Shown: positions 51,377 through 61,134, numbered from the stretch's first letter. The stretch: DNA of 64,000 nucleotides from Flavonifractor sp052065355 (GCF_052065355.1 NZ_JBQHUF010000013.1:1-64000); one strand, 5' to 3'. Notes: generated by a model from the sequence alone, not told the origin. Program-made: numbers and translations.

Positions 51377-52228
51377 ATGATGGGGCTCTTTGGAAAACTA
51401 TTTGATAAAAAGGAATGCTCGGTCTGCGGCGGCGAGATCGGGCTGCTGGGCAACCGCAAGCTGGAGGACGGCAATCTGTGCAAGGAATGTGCCGCCAAGC
51501 TCTCCCCCTGGTTCAGCGACCGCCGCCAGAGCACGGTGGCGGAGATCCAGGAGCAGCTGACCTACCGGGAGGCCAATCAAGCCAAGGTATCCTCTTTTCG
51601 CACCACCCGTACTCTGGGTGAGCGTACCAAGGTGCTGCTGGACGAGGATGCGGGTCTGTTTATGGTCACCTCCGCCAGAAATTGGGAGGAGGCCAATCCG
51701 GATGTGCTGTCCTTCTCCGATGTGACCGGCTGCAAGCTGGACATCGACGAGCGCAGGACGGAGATCGAATACAGGGATAAGGATGGAGAGCGGCAGAGCT
51801 TCAATCCCAAACGGTATGCCTATTCCTACGATTTCTACATCGTGATCAACGTCAACAATCCCTATTTCAGCGAGATCCGCTTCCAACTCAACAGCAGCTC
51901 AGTGGATAACGATGAGGAAACACTGCTGGATGGGCCCAACGCCATGCGCAGACCCCGCGGGGGTCTCCGGGCTAAAGCCGGCGGAATGGACGGCGGCTCC
52001 CTGACCTCCAACGCGGAGGAGGTGCGCTCCAGCGTGGAATACCGGCAATATGAGGAAATGGGCTGTGAGATCCGGGATGCGCTGCTGCAGGTCCGGCAGC
52101 AGGCGCGGGAGGAAGCGGCCGCGGCAGCAGCACCCAAGGCGGCGGTGACCTGTCCGTACTGCGGGGCGACCACCACACCGGATGCCAGCGGCTGCTGCGA
52201 GTTTTGCGGCGGCGCAATCAACGGATAA
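51377..52228 (+). CDS. DUF4428-like zinc-ribbon protein
   Basis: 283 residues. N-terminal DUF4428-like cysteine cluster (CSVCGGEIGLLGNRKLEDGN, CKEC, residues about 14-40), a central domain found in cytosolic clostridial proteins (VLLDEDAGLFMVT, YDFYIVINVNNPYFSEIRFQ), an Ala-rich helical stretch and a C-terminal zinc ribbon (CPYCGATT...CEFCGG). ATG at 51377 or 51380 behind AGGGG. Probably cytosolic adaptor in the same membrane-stress-like complex. Confidence 0.78.
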   Translation: MMGLFGKLFDKKECSVCGGEIGLLGNRKLEDGNLCKECAAKLSPWFSDRRQSTVAEIQEQLTYREANQAKVSSFRTTRTLGERTKVLLDEDAGLFMVTSARNWEEANPDVLSFSDVTGCKLDIDERRTEIEYRDKDGERQSFNPKRYAYSYDFYIVINVNNPYFSEIRFQLNSSSVDNDEETLLDGPNAMRRPRGGLRAKAGGMDGGSLTSNAEEVRSSVEYRQYEEMGCEIRDALLQVRQQAREEAAAAAAPKAAVTCPYCGATTTPDASGCCEFCGGAING

Positions 52229-52276
52229 GAATATCTTGGAGCAATAGAAAACAACGAAAATGAAAGGAGCTTCACC

Positions 52277-52960
52277 ATGAAGAAGTATGAAATTTTAGGA
52301 GAAAATCTGCCGGTCGTCGTATGTGAATTGTCCCCAGGCGAATCCATGATCACGGAGAGCGGCAGCATGAGCTGGATGAGCCCAAATATGAAAATGGAAA
52401 CCACCACCGGAGGCGGTATGAAGAAGATGCTGGGGCGGCTGGTGTCCGGTGATTCCGCATTCCAGAACAAGTTCACCGCAGAGGGTGGGGACGGGTTCAT
52501 CGCCTTCGCTTCCAGCTTTCCCGGGGCCATCAAGGCTCTGAACATCAGTGCCGGCCGGTCCATGATTGTGCAGAAAAGCGCGTTTCTTGCCTCTGAGGAG
52601 GGTGTGGAACTATCCATGCACTTCCAGAAAAAACTGGGCTCCGGCATCTTTGGCGGCGAGGGCTTCATCATGCAGAAACTGAGCGGAAACGGGATCGCCT
52701 TTATTGAGATCGACGGTCACGCGGCAGAGTATGACCTGAGCGCCGGACAGGAGCTTCTGGTCAGCACGGGATATCTGGCGGCAATGGAAGAGAGCTGCTC
52801 CATGGATGTGGTGATGGTCAAGGGCGCGAAGAACATGCTCCTGGGCGGCGAGGGTATTTTTAATACCGTTGTCAGGGGCCCCGGTAAGGTGATCCTGCAG
52901 ACCATGCCCATCAGCAAGGTGGCAGAACTGCTGACGCCGTTTTTCGGCAGCAAAAAATAA
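52277..52960 (+). CDS. AIM24-family protein
   Basis: 227 residues matching the AIM24/TIGR00266-type beta-rich family: LSPGESMITESGSMSWMS, GFIAFASSFPGAIKALNI, GEGFIMQKLSGNGIAFIEI, EYDLSAGQELLVSTGYLAA, GGEGIFNTVVRGPGKVILQ. In bacteria these cytosolic proteins are often encoded near envelope or stress genes; the biochemical role is unsettled. AAAGGAG precedes the ATG. Confidence 0.9.
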   Translation: MKKYEILGENLPVVVCELSPGESMITESGSMSWMSPNMKMETTTGGGMKKMLGRLVSGDSAFQNKFTAEGGDGFIAFASSFPGAIKALNISAGRSMIVQKSAFLASEEGVELSMHFQKKLGSGIFGGEGFIMQKLSGNGIAFIEIDGHAAEYDLSAGQELLVSTGYLAAMEESCSMDVVMVKGAKNMLLGGEGIFNTVVRGPGKVILQTMPISKVAELLTPFFGSKK

Positions 52961-52984
52961 GAAATGACAGGGAGGAGAATAGCA

Positions 52985-54451
52985 ATGAAAACCAGGTTAA
53001 GGATATCCTGCTTGCTTCTCGCGTCGCTGATGCTGTTCGCCCTCGCGGCCTGCGGCAAGGACAGCCCGGAGCCGAGCCCGACGCCGAAAGGAACGGAGCA
53101 GACAAAGCCACCTGCGCAGCCAGCGGCTGAATCAACGATACATACACCCCTGTGGGATCTGTCCTACGATGAAGCGGACGGCTGGGTCTACGAAGAAGAT
53201 GATTTTTATGATGATGAAGATTTCTCCAAGATCATTCTGGTGATTCCTGATGAAGCAGACGGCTCAGAGGTGATCAATGCGGAGATCCGTGTTTCCGTGG
53301 AAGGGCCGTATAACTTCCGTGACTATCTCACCAGCTTTGGCTTTGACGAATACGAATATGCGGTCAATCAGGCCTATGACTTTACCCAAGTCGGCGGCAT
53401 TGACTGCCTCGAGGCCGAAGGAAACTATTGGGGGTCTCCGTGCCTGCGGTATTTTGGCCGCGCGGAGGGCGCCGGTGCAACGGTTCTGATCGAGATCATC
53501 GGCGAGTACGAGGATGAGCGGGTGGATAAGCTGCTGTCCGGGCTGACCATCAACCTGGAGGACGTGGGAAATGTGGATGGCCCCTGGTACTGGGAAGGCG
53601 AGCCCTTCTCCGCCCAGCCCCGCAGCGTCATGGTGGGGACGTATACGCTCAGCAGCCAGTGGCTGCCTATTACAGACTGCATCATCACAAAGGAGACCTT
53701 CAATCACGCAGCTGCTGTCACAGGAGATCAGGCTTACCTTCTGGTGGACGGAGAATTGAAGCGCTTCGATTACGACGGCGCATCTCTGAACTTTGCGGAG
53801 GATATTGTGCTGGACGCGGAATATGAGGATATTTCCGCCGACACCACAGGGACCCTCTGGCTGGCGAATTTTATGGAGCCGCTGATCAGCTGGAAGGACG
53901 GCGCACAGACGGCGTCCTATGAGGGCCCGGATCACGTCACCATGCACCCATCCGGGACCTGGGGCGTCAGCTGGTTCTCCGGCCCGGAATGTGAAAAGAT
54001 CACCCTCTCCGGCGGAGCCCTCAAGACGGAGCCCATTGTATTCCAGGAAGTGGATATCCTCAGTCATCTGCTGATCGACGACAGCCACATCTATGTCTGC
54101 GGGTCTGCCGTGGATGGCAGCGGTCACAAGGTGTTTGTCTATGACAGCAATGGCGCGCTGCAAATGACTTTGGCAGATTCCGACGGAAGCGGCCTGGGAA
54201 GCATTACCTTTATTACGCAGACCGCAAATGGCTATCTGGCCCTGGACGGAAATATGCGTGAGGTGGTGCTCTGGACCAAGGACGGCGCCTATCTCGGCGA
54301 GGCGGATGACGGCGACCTGTTCGGCACGGACTATCCCTGGTTCTGCGGCGGCGCGAAGCTGGCTGACGGCAGCATCCTGGCTATCATGACCGAAGACCGG
54401 GCGGACGAGTCCGCGATGGAACTGGTGGCATTCAAACTCAGCGGCTTTTAA
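52985..54451 (+). CDS. Lipoprotein with probable beta-propeller-like body
   Basis: 488 residues. Lipobox LFALAAC then a Pro/Lys/Thr linker. The C-terminal 280 residues repeat a strand pattern with aspartates and tryptophans (DGELKRFDYDG, DTTGTLWLANF, HPSGTWGVSWFSGPE, GHKVFVYDSNGALQ, DGNMREVVLWTKDGAY) like a degenerate beta-propeller. GGGAGGAG before ATG 52985. Surface-exposed; function unknown. Confidence 0.76.
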   Translation: MKTRLRISCLLLASLMLFALAACGKDSPEPSPTPKGTEQTKPPAQPAAESTIHTPLWDLSYDEADGWVYEEDDFYDDEDFSKIILVIPDEADGSEVINAEIRVSVEGPYNFRDYLTSFGFDEYEYAVNQAYDFTQVGGIDCLEAEGNYWGSPCLRYFGRAEGAGATVLIEIIGEYEDERVDKLLSGLTINLEDVGNVDGPWYWEGEPFSAQPRSVMVGTYTLSSQWLPITDCIITKETFNHAAAVTGDQAYLLVDGELKRFDYDGASLNFAEDIVLDAEYEDISADTTGTLWLANFMEPLISWKDGAQTASYEGPDHVTMHPSGTWGVSWFSGPECEKITLSGGALKTEPIVFQEVDILSHLLIDDSHIYVCGSAVDGSGHKVFVYDSNGALQMTLADSDGSGLGSITFITQTANGYLALDGNMREVVLWTKDGAYLGEADDGDLFGTDYPWFCGGAKLADGSILAIMTEDRADESAMELVAFKLSGF

Positions 54452-54463
54452 GGAGGATCTGAC

Positions 54464-55474
54464 ATGAAACGCACGAGGTTATTCTGCGTCCTGCTTGCGG
54501 CGGCGATGCTGCTCAGTCTGGCCGCCTGCGGCAAGGACGACCCGAAAGAGTCCAATTCGCTCCAGATCGGGGACTATGCGCTGCTCTACAAGGGGGCCAG
54601 CATCATGGAGGACTCAGATGGAAACGACGCGCTGGTCCTGACGCTGGATTTTACCAACAACAGCAAGGACAGCGGCTCCTATGTATGGTCCATCTCTGAA
54701 ACAGCGATACAGAACGGCGCAGAATTGGCTATCGCCACCGTCTTTGCGAACAGCGACTCCTACGACACGGTGATCGACAGTCAATTTACGGATGTCGCGC
54801 CGGGTGAAACCCTTGAACTCCGCACCGCCTTTGTGCTGGCGGATACCACCAGCAAGGTCGAGGTGACCTTTGAGGAGGCGTTCGGCGACAAAACCGGTAA
54901 GATCACCGTCGATCCGTCCACACTCAGCCGGGAAGCGGCGGGAAGCGGTACGGGTCAGGATACTGGAACCGGAGATATACTGCTGGACTGGTGGAACGGC
55001 GACTGGTACGGCTGGTGGATCATGACCGGCTGCTCGGGCGACTACGAGGATCTGGAGGGCGCCTGGTGGGACATATGCGGCGCCATTGACATCGGCGGGG
55101 ACGGCACGGGCACTGTCACCCTCTGGGATGAGGACTACACGAAATCGGAACCGATGGTCTCCGCATCGGTCAGCCTCAGTGATGATGGGACCAGCATATA
55201 TGGCACCATGACATCCGAGGGCGGTGCCTTCACGGATATTGCGCTGGAGCACGGGGACTGGATCGTTGACCCGGGACTGGTGGACTATGGGGACATGATC
55301 CACATTGACGGTGATTACGAAAACGGCGGAGATGCGTTCCACTATGATATCTACCTGCGCCCGTGGGGGACCTATTGGGTGGATGTGGACGAGGAGGATC
55401 TGCCCAATCTCTATGACAGCTGGTATCTGCCTCTGATCGATGCGGAGGAGCCTATGCCGGACAGCATCGGATGA
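54464..55474 (+). CDS. Lipoprotein with DUF5067-like domain
   Basis: 336 residues. Lipobox LSLAAC; N-terminal half fits DUF5067 (SIMEDSDGNDALVLTLDFTN, TAIQNGAELAIA, VAPGETLELRTAFVL), a domain of secreted Gram-positive proteins. The C-terminal half is Trp/Asp-rich (LDWWNGDWYGWWIMTG, LEGAWWDICGAID) and similar in style to the other lipoproteins of the operon. AAGGAGG precedes the ATG, 12 nt after the previous gene. Confidence 0.8.
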   Translation: MKRTRLFCVLLAAAMLLSLAACGKDDPKESNSLQIGDYALLYKGASIMEDSDGNDALVLTLDFTNNSKDSGSYVWSISETAIQNGAELAIATVFANSDSYDTVIDSQFTDVAPGETLELRTAFVLADTTSKVEVTFEEAFGDKTGKITVDPSTLSREAAGSGTGQDTGTGDILLDWWNGDWYGWWIMTGCSGDYEDLEGAWWDICGAIDIGGDGTGTVTLWDEDYTKSEPMVSASVSLSDDGTSIYGTMTSEGGAFTDIALEHGDWIVDPGLVDYGDMIHIDGDYENGGDAFHYDIYLRPWGTYWVDVDEEDLPNLYDSWYLPLIDAEEPMPDSIG

Positions 55475-55483
55475 CACCAGAAT

Positions 55484-55522
55484 GGGGATCGTTCCCGCCC
55501 CATTTGGGTCGGAGCGATCCCC
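55484..55522 (+). terminator. Hairpin within the operon
   Basis: GGGGATCGTTCC...GGAGCGATCCCC stem with a 15-nt loop and a short T-run (GTTTG). It may act as a partial terminator or processing site dividing the long operon. Confidence 0.6.
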
Positions 55523-55566
55523 GTTTGCGCAATGGTATGGAGCAGTGACGTTTGAAAGGAGCAGTT

Positions 55567-56763
55567 ATGAAAAGGACATCAAAACGAGTGATCGCATTTT
55601 TTCTAATACTGGTTCTGGTGCTGTCTCTCTGTGCCTGCGCGCAAAAACAGCAAGCGGGAACAGACGAACCAAATCGAAGCGCCGATGGTGAGACGCTGTC
55701 TGGTATGCCCGATCAAAAACTGCCGGAAAAGCTGCGCCCGGGGGCCGGGGGATCGGATATGCAGCCGACACCGACCGGATTCTCCGCGGAAGCGGAACAA
55801 TCTCTTGTCTGGCTGCGGGACAGAATCGATTTCCCCCAGACCATGTTCGGCGCAGCGTATCTGGGCTATGTGGAAGAAGGTGATGACTGGCTGTCCGCGG
55901 CAGACCAGGCCATGCTGGAGGCATATCCTTTCCTTGCGGAGATCGATGAAAACCATATCATCGGCAGCACGGGACATCTGTACTGTATCGTGCCGGTGGA
56001 TGAAAACGCGACGGTCGCCATCAATCGTGTGCAATGGAATGAGAATACCTATACCTACGAGAACACAGAGGTCTGCTATCGGTCGGAAAGCGGGGAACCG
56101 GTGCTGTTCTTTGCCAATCTCAATGGCGTTGCATACGAGGCAGACACGCAGGTCTGGATCACTGACAACAGCGGGAATTCCTGCGAATGGTACCCATCCC
56201 TCGACTCCATGAGCTATCTTTGGCCGTGCATATCGGAAACCGGAGACTACCTCTCCTTCGACTTTACGGAATACGGCTGGCAGGACGTGTCTTCGGAGCT
56301 TGCACCGTGGCTGAGTGACGGCTATAGCGGAGTCTATTCGTGGGGGCTTGAGGGCTGCTGGACCACACAGGCAGCGGCGTGGGATACGGGCCGCACAGCA
56401 AATTACTACCTGTGGTTCTTCCCTGAGGATGAGAACGGCGGAAGTGTAGATCTGGATTGGCAGTACGAGGGCTCGGATCTTTTCGAAGAGATGTGGGGCG
56501 GCTACTGGGAGATCACATCCGTCATGGACGGGCCCAGCTATGTGACTATCAGTCTGTCCCTGGTGGGCGGCGAAAACTATGGCGTCACAGACGGCCCGTA
56601 TTATATCTCTGAGACTTATCCCCTTCTGATCAGCCCCAGCGGCGAGGAGATGGTGTTGGGCGCCGGTGAGAACGGTGTCAGTCTGCCGTTTATGCCGCAG
56701 GATGACCCACAGCCGTATACGCTGACGCTGGACAGCTGGTTCACTGAAAGCTCGGTCTGGTAA
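55567..56763 (+). CDS. Lipoprotein, paralogue of 59308-60450
   Basis: 398 residues. Lipobox LSLCAC, charged linker, then a domain shared with the gene at 59308: AAYLGYVEEGD, MLEAYPFLAEIDENHI, LYCIVPVDENATVAINRVQW, then a Trp/acidic C-terminal domain. GAAAGGAG precedes the ATG. Tandem-type duplication within one operon suggests related but distinct partners or ligands. No family recognised. Confidence 0.76.
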   Translation: MKRTSKRVIAFFLILVLVLSLCACAQKQQAGTDEPNRSADGETLSGMPDQKLPEKLRPGAGGSDMQPTPTGFSAEAEQSLVWLRDRIDFPQTMFGAAYLGYVEEGDDWLSAADQAMLEAYPFLAEIDENHIIGSTGHLYCIVPVDENATVAINRVQWNENTYTYENTEVCYRSESGEPVLFFANLNGVAYEADTQVWITDNSGNSCEWYPSLDSMSYLWPCISETGDYLSFDFTEYGWQDVSSELAPWLSDGYSGVYSWGLEGCWTTQAAAWDTGRTANYYLWFFPEDENGGSVDLDWQYEGSDLFEEMWGGYWEITSVMDGPSYVTISLSLVGGENYGVTDGPYYISETYPLLISPSGEEMVLGAGENGVSLPFMPQDDPQPYTLTLDSWFTESSVW

Positions 56764-56821
56764 ACTGCTGCGGATTCTGGGCTGTTCCCGGTCTGCTCCG
56801 GTACGGAAAGGAGGCATTTAC

Positions 56822-57958
56822 ATGCCAACACAGGTCACAAATTATCAGTGTCCGGCTTGTACGGGCCCGCTCCATTTCGTGGGAGCGTCCGGAAAGCTGG
56901 AGTGTGAATACTGCGGCGCCAGTTATGAGGTAGCGGAAATTGAGGCGCTTTACGCAGAGAAGGAGGAAAAAGCGGCGGCAGCCCAGCAGGCGGCAGAGGA
57001 GGCGAATGCCGGACAGAACCCGCCTTCTGAGGATGGAGACGCGTGGGACACCTCCGGCTTTTCCGAGGACTGGGGCACGGAGGGCGACGGCATGCGGGCA
57101 TACAGCTGCCCCAGCTGCGGCGCGGAGCTCATCTGCGACGAAAACACGGCGGCCACCTCCTGTCCCTACTGCGGCAATCCCACCGTGGTGCCGGGGCAGT
57201 TTTCCGGGCAGCTGAAGCCGGATTTCATCATTCCCTTCAAGCTGAGCAAGGAAGATGCCGTCAAGGCCCTGAAAAACCACTATAAAGGGAAAATTCTCTT
57301 ACCCAAGAGCTTTACCCAGGAGAACCATGTGCAGAAGATCCAGGGGGTCTATGTCCCCTTCTGGATGTTCGACGGCGAGGCGGAGGGCGATGCCCGTTAT
57401 GCCGCTACCCGCTCCCATACATACCGCTCCGGCGACTATGAGATCACGGAGACGGAGCACTACGACGTCTACCGGGCCGGATGGATCGCCTTTGAGAAGA
57501 TCCCGGCGGATGCCTCCAGCAAGATGCCGGACGACCACATGGATTCCATCGAGCCCTATGATTATCAGGAGCTGAAGCCCTTTTCCACGGCTTATCTCCC
57601 CGGTTTTCTGGCCGATAAGTTCGATGTGACGGTGGACCAGTGCCGGCAGCGGGCGGATCAGCGCTGCGAGGGGACCCTGTCCGCAACGCTGCGTGCCACG
57701 GTAACAGGCTATGGGACCTGTACGCTCGTAAATGAAACCGTCAGCCTGAAACGGGGCAAGGTGCACTACGCCCTGATGCCCGTCTGGATGCTGAACACCA
57801 AATGGAAGGGGAAGGACTTTCTCTTTGCCATGAACGGCCAGACCGGAAAACTGGTGGGCGATCTGCCGGTCAGCTGGGGCAGGTTCTGGGGCCTGTTTGC
57901 TGCTATAGCCGCCCCTCTGTCGGTGTTGGGCTCGGTGCTGGCGGTCTTTCTGCTGTGA
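56822..57958 (+). CDS. Zinc-ribbon membrane protein (YdjG-like)
   Basis: 378 residues. Two N-terminal zinc-ribbon units (CPACTGPL/CEYCGAS and CPSCGAEL/CPYCGNP) separated by an acidic Ala-rich segment, then the TFIIB-zinc-ribbon-protein core (DFIIPFKLSKEDAVKALKNH, GVYVPFWMFDGEAEG, YFSTAYLPGF-like PFSTAYLPGFLADKF, HYALMPVWMLNTKWKGKDF) and a C-terminal membrane helix. Such proteins, including Bacillus YdjG, accompany SPFH and TPM proteins in a Psp-linked membrane-stress group. AAAGGAGG precedes the ATG. Confidence 0.87.
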   Translation: MPTQVTNYQCPACTGPLHFVGASGKLECEYCGASYEVAEIEALYAEKEEKAAAAQQAAEEANAGQNPPSEDGDAWDTSGFSEDWGTEGDGMRAYSCPSCGAELICDENTAATSCPYCGNPTVVPGQFSGQLKPDFIIPFKLSKEDAVKALKNHYKGKILLPKSFTQENHVQKIQGVYVPFWMFDGEAEGDARYAATRSHTYRSGDYEITETEHYDVYRAGWIAFEKIPADASSKMPDDHMDSIEPYDYQELKPFSTAYLPGFLADKFDVTVDQCRQRADQRCEGTLSATLRATVTGYGTCTLVNETVSLKRGKVHYALMPVWMLNTKWKGKDFLFAMNGQTGKLVGDLPVSWGRFWGLFAAIAAPLSVLGSVLAVFLL

Positions 57959-57975
57959 GAAGGGGGAGATCGGAT

Positions 57976-59292
57976 ATGAAGAAAACATGCTCTGTTTTTG
58001 TGGTGCTCCTCCTGTTGGCCCTCTCTCTTTGCACGCCTGCTCTGGCTTTCACGGAATATGGCGTGATTTATGATGAAACAGAGGAACTGGGCTCCGCCAC
58101 GCTGACCATGCAGGGCGAGCAGACCCTCCCGGAGCTTTCGGAGGAGCTGGGTATCGACCTGCGGGTGGATGTGCTGACCCAGATCAGCTATGACAGCATT
58201 GCCGATACCGCCGCGGGGATCTACGATGCGTACGGGTATGGCTATGGAGACGACAGGGAAGGGGCCACGCTGACCATCCTGATGGAGCCGCAGGATACGG
58301 GCACCTACGCCATGCCTGCCGATGGCTGGTGCGTTTACGCAAACCTGAGCGAAGACCGGGGCAGCAGCCAGGCCCTGGCCGACGCCATCCATAACGCGGT
58401 GGAGCCCTCCATGGCCCAGCGGGCCTGGAACGGCGAGGAGATTACCATGAGCGCTGTGGCGCTGACTCAGGCGGTGGATGCCATGGCACAGGCGGCGGAG
58501 GATTACATCCTCACAAACTGCCCGCCGGACGCCTCCGGCCCGGACATACCGGAGACACCGGAAACACCCGAAGCGTCCCAGCCGGACAGCGTCAGCATGC
58601 AGTATGTGTTTGATATCAGTGACCTGCTCACCTTTGAGGAGTGGGAGGAGCTGGAGACCCGGGCCGCAGATATTTCCAGCCGCCAGCATTGCGGCGTCTA
58701 TTTCGCCCTGGTAGATGACTACACCGACTATGGAGACGGCGGCGTATATGAGGTCACCTATCAGCTCTACCACGGCAGTGAGCTCGGTTTCGGAACTGAC
58801 CGGGATGGTATTATTGTTCTGTTCAGTATGGAGGAGCGGGACTATGGCATGTTCGTCTACGGCGGGTACGCCGAATATGCCTTTGATGAATTCGGACAGG
58901 AAGAACTGGAGGAGCGGTTCCTGGGTGACTTTGGGGACAACGACTGGTACGGAGGCATCTCCCACTATCTGGACGCCTGTGACGAATTTCTGACAAAGGC
59001 AGAAGAAGGGAAGCCGGTGCGCAGCTCCCCTTGGCCGAAGGCTGCCATTGCCGTGGGTATTTCCTGCCTGATCGCGGGGGGAATTTGCGTTCTCCTCCTG
59101 CGCAGTATGAAGTCGGTTCATCAAAAGAAAGAGGCCGATGCCTACCTTACCGAAGGCGGGCTGCACCTGACACAGCAGTATGACCGGTATTCCCACACCA
59201 TCGAGACGCGCACCAAAATCGAAAAGAGCAGCGCAAGCGGTACCAGAAGTGAAAGCGGCGGAGGCGGCAGTGGCCGCAGCGGGAAATTCTGA
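57976..59292 (+). CDS. Double TPM-domain membrane protein (YdjH/YgcG-like)
   Basis: 438 residues. Signal peptide (ending TPALAF), a TPM-type domain (about 25-170; LPELSEELGIDLRVDVLTQI), a Pro/Glu linker, a second TPM domain (about 210-340; FEEWEELETRAADISSRQHC, GVYFALVDDY, DRDGIIVLFSME), a membrane helix (about 355-375) and a Gly/Ser tail (SGGGGSGRSGKF). The TPM fold occurs in Bacillus YdjH and in photosystem repair proteins. Start at 57976 behind AAGGGGGAG. Follows the YdjG-like gene by 17 nt, as in the ydj order. Confidence 0.85.
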   Translation: MKKTCSVFVVLLLLALSLCTPALAFTEYGVIYDETEELGSATLTMQGEQTLPELSEELGIDLRVDVLTQISYDSIADTAAGIYDAYGYGYGDDREGATLTILMEPQDTGTYAMPADGWCVYANLSEDRGSSQALADAIHNAVEPSMAQRAWNGEEITMSAVALTQAVDAMAQAAEDYILTNCPPDASGPDIPETPETPEASQPDSVSMQYVFDISDLLTFEEWEELETRAADISSRQHCGVYFALVDDYTDYGDGGVYEVTYQLYHGSELGFGTDRDGIIVLFSMEERDYGMFVYGGYAEYAFDEFGQEELEERFLGDFGDNDWYGGISHYLDACDEFLTKAEEGKPVRSSPWPKAAIAVGISCLIAGGICVLLLRSMKSVHQKKEADAYLTEGGLHLTQQYDRYSHTIETRTKIEKSSASGTRSESGGGGSGRSGKF

Positions 59293-59307
59293 GAAGGAGG
59301 CTGCGCC

Positions 59308-60450
59308 ATGAAGCATTTGCTCCAACGCCGGCTCCTACCGGTATTTCTGTGCATGATGCTGGCTTTGGGCCTGACTGCCTGCGGCGGCAAAGACGCACAG
59401 CCCGTTGAAACGGAAACAGGCAGCACGGCGGGAACGCTTTCCGGCAGCAAGGGCGAAAAGGACAACCGGGTAGAAACACCGTCCGGCAGCGGAGAAGTAA
59501 CGGCGGAGGTGGACCCGAAGCTGGCGGAGGAGTCCCTGAACCTGTTGTATGACGCCATGGCATACGATGACCAGTACGCCGGCGCGGTCGCCTATCTGGG
59601 ATACAGGAAGCAGGGGGACTCCACCCCGCTGTCGGACTGGCTGGTGGAGAATTGTGCCGGATTGGTGGAGGCCATGCCGTTTCTACTAAATATACCGGCC
59701 GAACATATCCTTGGCCCGGGCTATGGTGATTTATTCTGCATCGTTCCCCGGGATAAGAATACCAGCCTTGCCGTGAACCATGTCACCTGGGAATCTCTTG
59801 GTAACGGCGTTTGGCCTGTACCGGGTGAGGTGCTCTACCGGGAGGAGTGTGCTCAGTCTGTACTGATATTCGTAAATTATGAGCAATGGCGGGATGAACC
59901 GGACACGGAGATCGTCCTTGTGACAAACGATGGCGTGGAGGTGAAGTGGCTTCCGCTGACCGATGAATACGGCATTCCCATCGTGCCCACCGGGGAGAAC
60001 TACCTTCCCATGCTGATGGATTTCGGCATCTGGGGCTATGTGACCGGGTTGGACTACCCCGAGGACTGGGAGCCGTCCGGGGACGACTGGTGGCTGCCGC
60101 CCACAGACTGGGGGCTGGCTTACACAAATTGGACCTGCGAGCAGTGGTACATGGAGTTCGGCTGGGGCGACAGCGACCCGGACTATTCCGGACGCATCGA
60201 TCTCTACCATCAGCCGGAGGATGGGCAGGAGTATGCGTACTCGTATTCCGGCATCTGGCGTATGGAGGGCGACTGCCTGTATCTGGACCTCTCGGACGGC
60301 GCGGGCACCCGCATGAGCGGCAGCTTCCCGGTGCTGATCGACCCCTCCGGCGAATCTCTCCATATCCAGCAGGATCGTGAAACCGGTGTGTGTCCACCCT
60401 TTTTTGGCGAGGGCATGACCTGTATGGAACTGATACGCGCCTATGGCTGA
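59308..60450 (+). CDS. Lipoprotein, paralogue of 55567-56763
   Basis: 380 residues. Lipobox LGLTAC, Ser/Gly-rich linker, then AVAYLGYRKQGD, LVEAMPFLLNIPAEHI, DLFCIVPRDKNTSLAVNHVT and a Trp/acidic C-terminal domain (SGDDWWLPPTDWGLAYTNWT). GAGAAGGAGG precedes the ATG by a suitable distance. Follows the TPM gene by 15 nt. Confidence 0.76.
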   Translation: MKHLLQRRLLPVFLCMMLALGLTACGGKDAQPVETETGSTAGTLSGSKGEKDNRVETPSGSGEVTAEVDPKLAEESLNLLYDAMAYDDQYAGAVAYLGYRKQGDSTPLSDWLVENCAGLVEAMPFLLNIPAEHILGPGYGDLFCIVPRDKNTSLAVNHVTWESLGNGVWPVPGEVLYREECAQSVLIFVNYEQWRDEPDTEIVLVTNDGVEVKWLPLTDEYGIPIVPTGENYLPMLMDFGIWGYVTGLDYPEDWEPSGDDWWLPPTDWGLAYTNWTCEQWYMEFGWGDSDPDYSGRIDLYHQPEDGQEYAYSYSGIWRMEGDCLYLDLSDGAGTRMSGSFPVLIDPSGESLHIQQDRETGVCPPFFGEGMTCMELIRAYG

Positions 60451-60499
60451 GAGAACATCAGGCGCACGAGTGTGGGACAGGCGTGAAAGGAGTATTTGT

Positions 60500-61069
60500 A
60501 TGAGTATTTTTGACAGGCTAAAGCAGTCCGCCGTGGATGCCGCGGCGACGGCAGCCACAGCCATTGGAAACAAGCGGGAAACCTTTACCTTTGCGGCCCT
60601 CCCTGAGAGCCTTGCCCAGCTGCAGGCTCTCCCGGAGGCGGCCCTTGACACCCCCTTTCAGGCGGCGGCGCTGACCGTGCTGGCCCTGTGCGCCTATGCC
60701 GCTGACCGGCAGATCGGCACGGATATGCTGAATTGGCTGCGGGGGCCCCGTCCTTTGAGCGGACAGGAGATATCCTTCTTAAACGACCGTTTTCGTGACG
60801 GAAAGACCTACCTTCCATTCACCTACTTTGCCGGCTCTACCCCCGACAACAATTACACACCCGCCCAGCCCTATACCATCCGGGTGGAAAGCAACCATGT
60901 TTCCGGTGAGGAGCAGGGCTATATGAAACTGTTTATCCCCTGCGGCGGCGCGGACAGCCCTCGCCCCATCAAACTCCGACAGCGGGGCAGCGATGGGAAA
61001 TGGTTCCTCTGGGAGCAATATCTGCTCACCGGTGTCCGCACCCCTAAGTCCGCCGACCCGTGGGCGTAA
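60500..61069 (+). CDS. DUF6935-like cytosolic protein
   Basis: 189 residues. N-terminal amphipathic helix (SIFDRLKQSAVDAAATAATA), then a conserved-looking core (ALTVLALCAYAADRQIGTDM, RGPRPLSGQEISFLNDRF, YFAGSTPDNNYTPAQPYTI, GYMKLFIPCGGADSPRPIKL). It resembles a clostridial family that I recall as DUF6935; that assignment needs checking. GAAAGGAG before ATG 60500. Last large gene of the operon. Confidence 0.75.
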   Translation: MSIFDRLKQSAVDAAATAATAIGNKRETFTFAALPESLAQLQALPEAALDTPFQAAALTVLALCAYAADRQIGTDMLNWLRGPRPLSGQEISFLNDRFRDGKTYLPFTYFAGSTPDNNYTPAQPYTIRVESNHVSGEEQGYMKLFIPCGGADSPRPIKLRQRGSDGKWFLWEQYLLTGVRTPKSADPWA

Positions 61070-61081
61070 GCCGAAAGGAAA

Positions 61082-61134
61082 GCTCCCGGTGGGAGCGAAC
61101 CGTGTGGCGGAGAGCCGGGACGCCTACCGGGAGC
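61082..61134 (+). repeat. Inverted repeat in the leader of the last gene
   Basis: GCTCCCGGT at 61082 pairs with ACCGGGAGC ending at 61134, and a small nested GCTCCCGGTGGGAGC hairpin is possible. Perhaps an mRNA processing or attenuation structure between the DUF6935-like and pseudo-receiver genes. Confidence 0.5.

Noticed and set aside
57766..59325. 519-codon open frame on the minus strand
   Set aside because: Shadow of the TPM-domain gene and neighbours.
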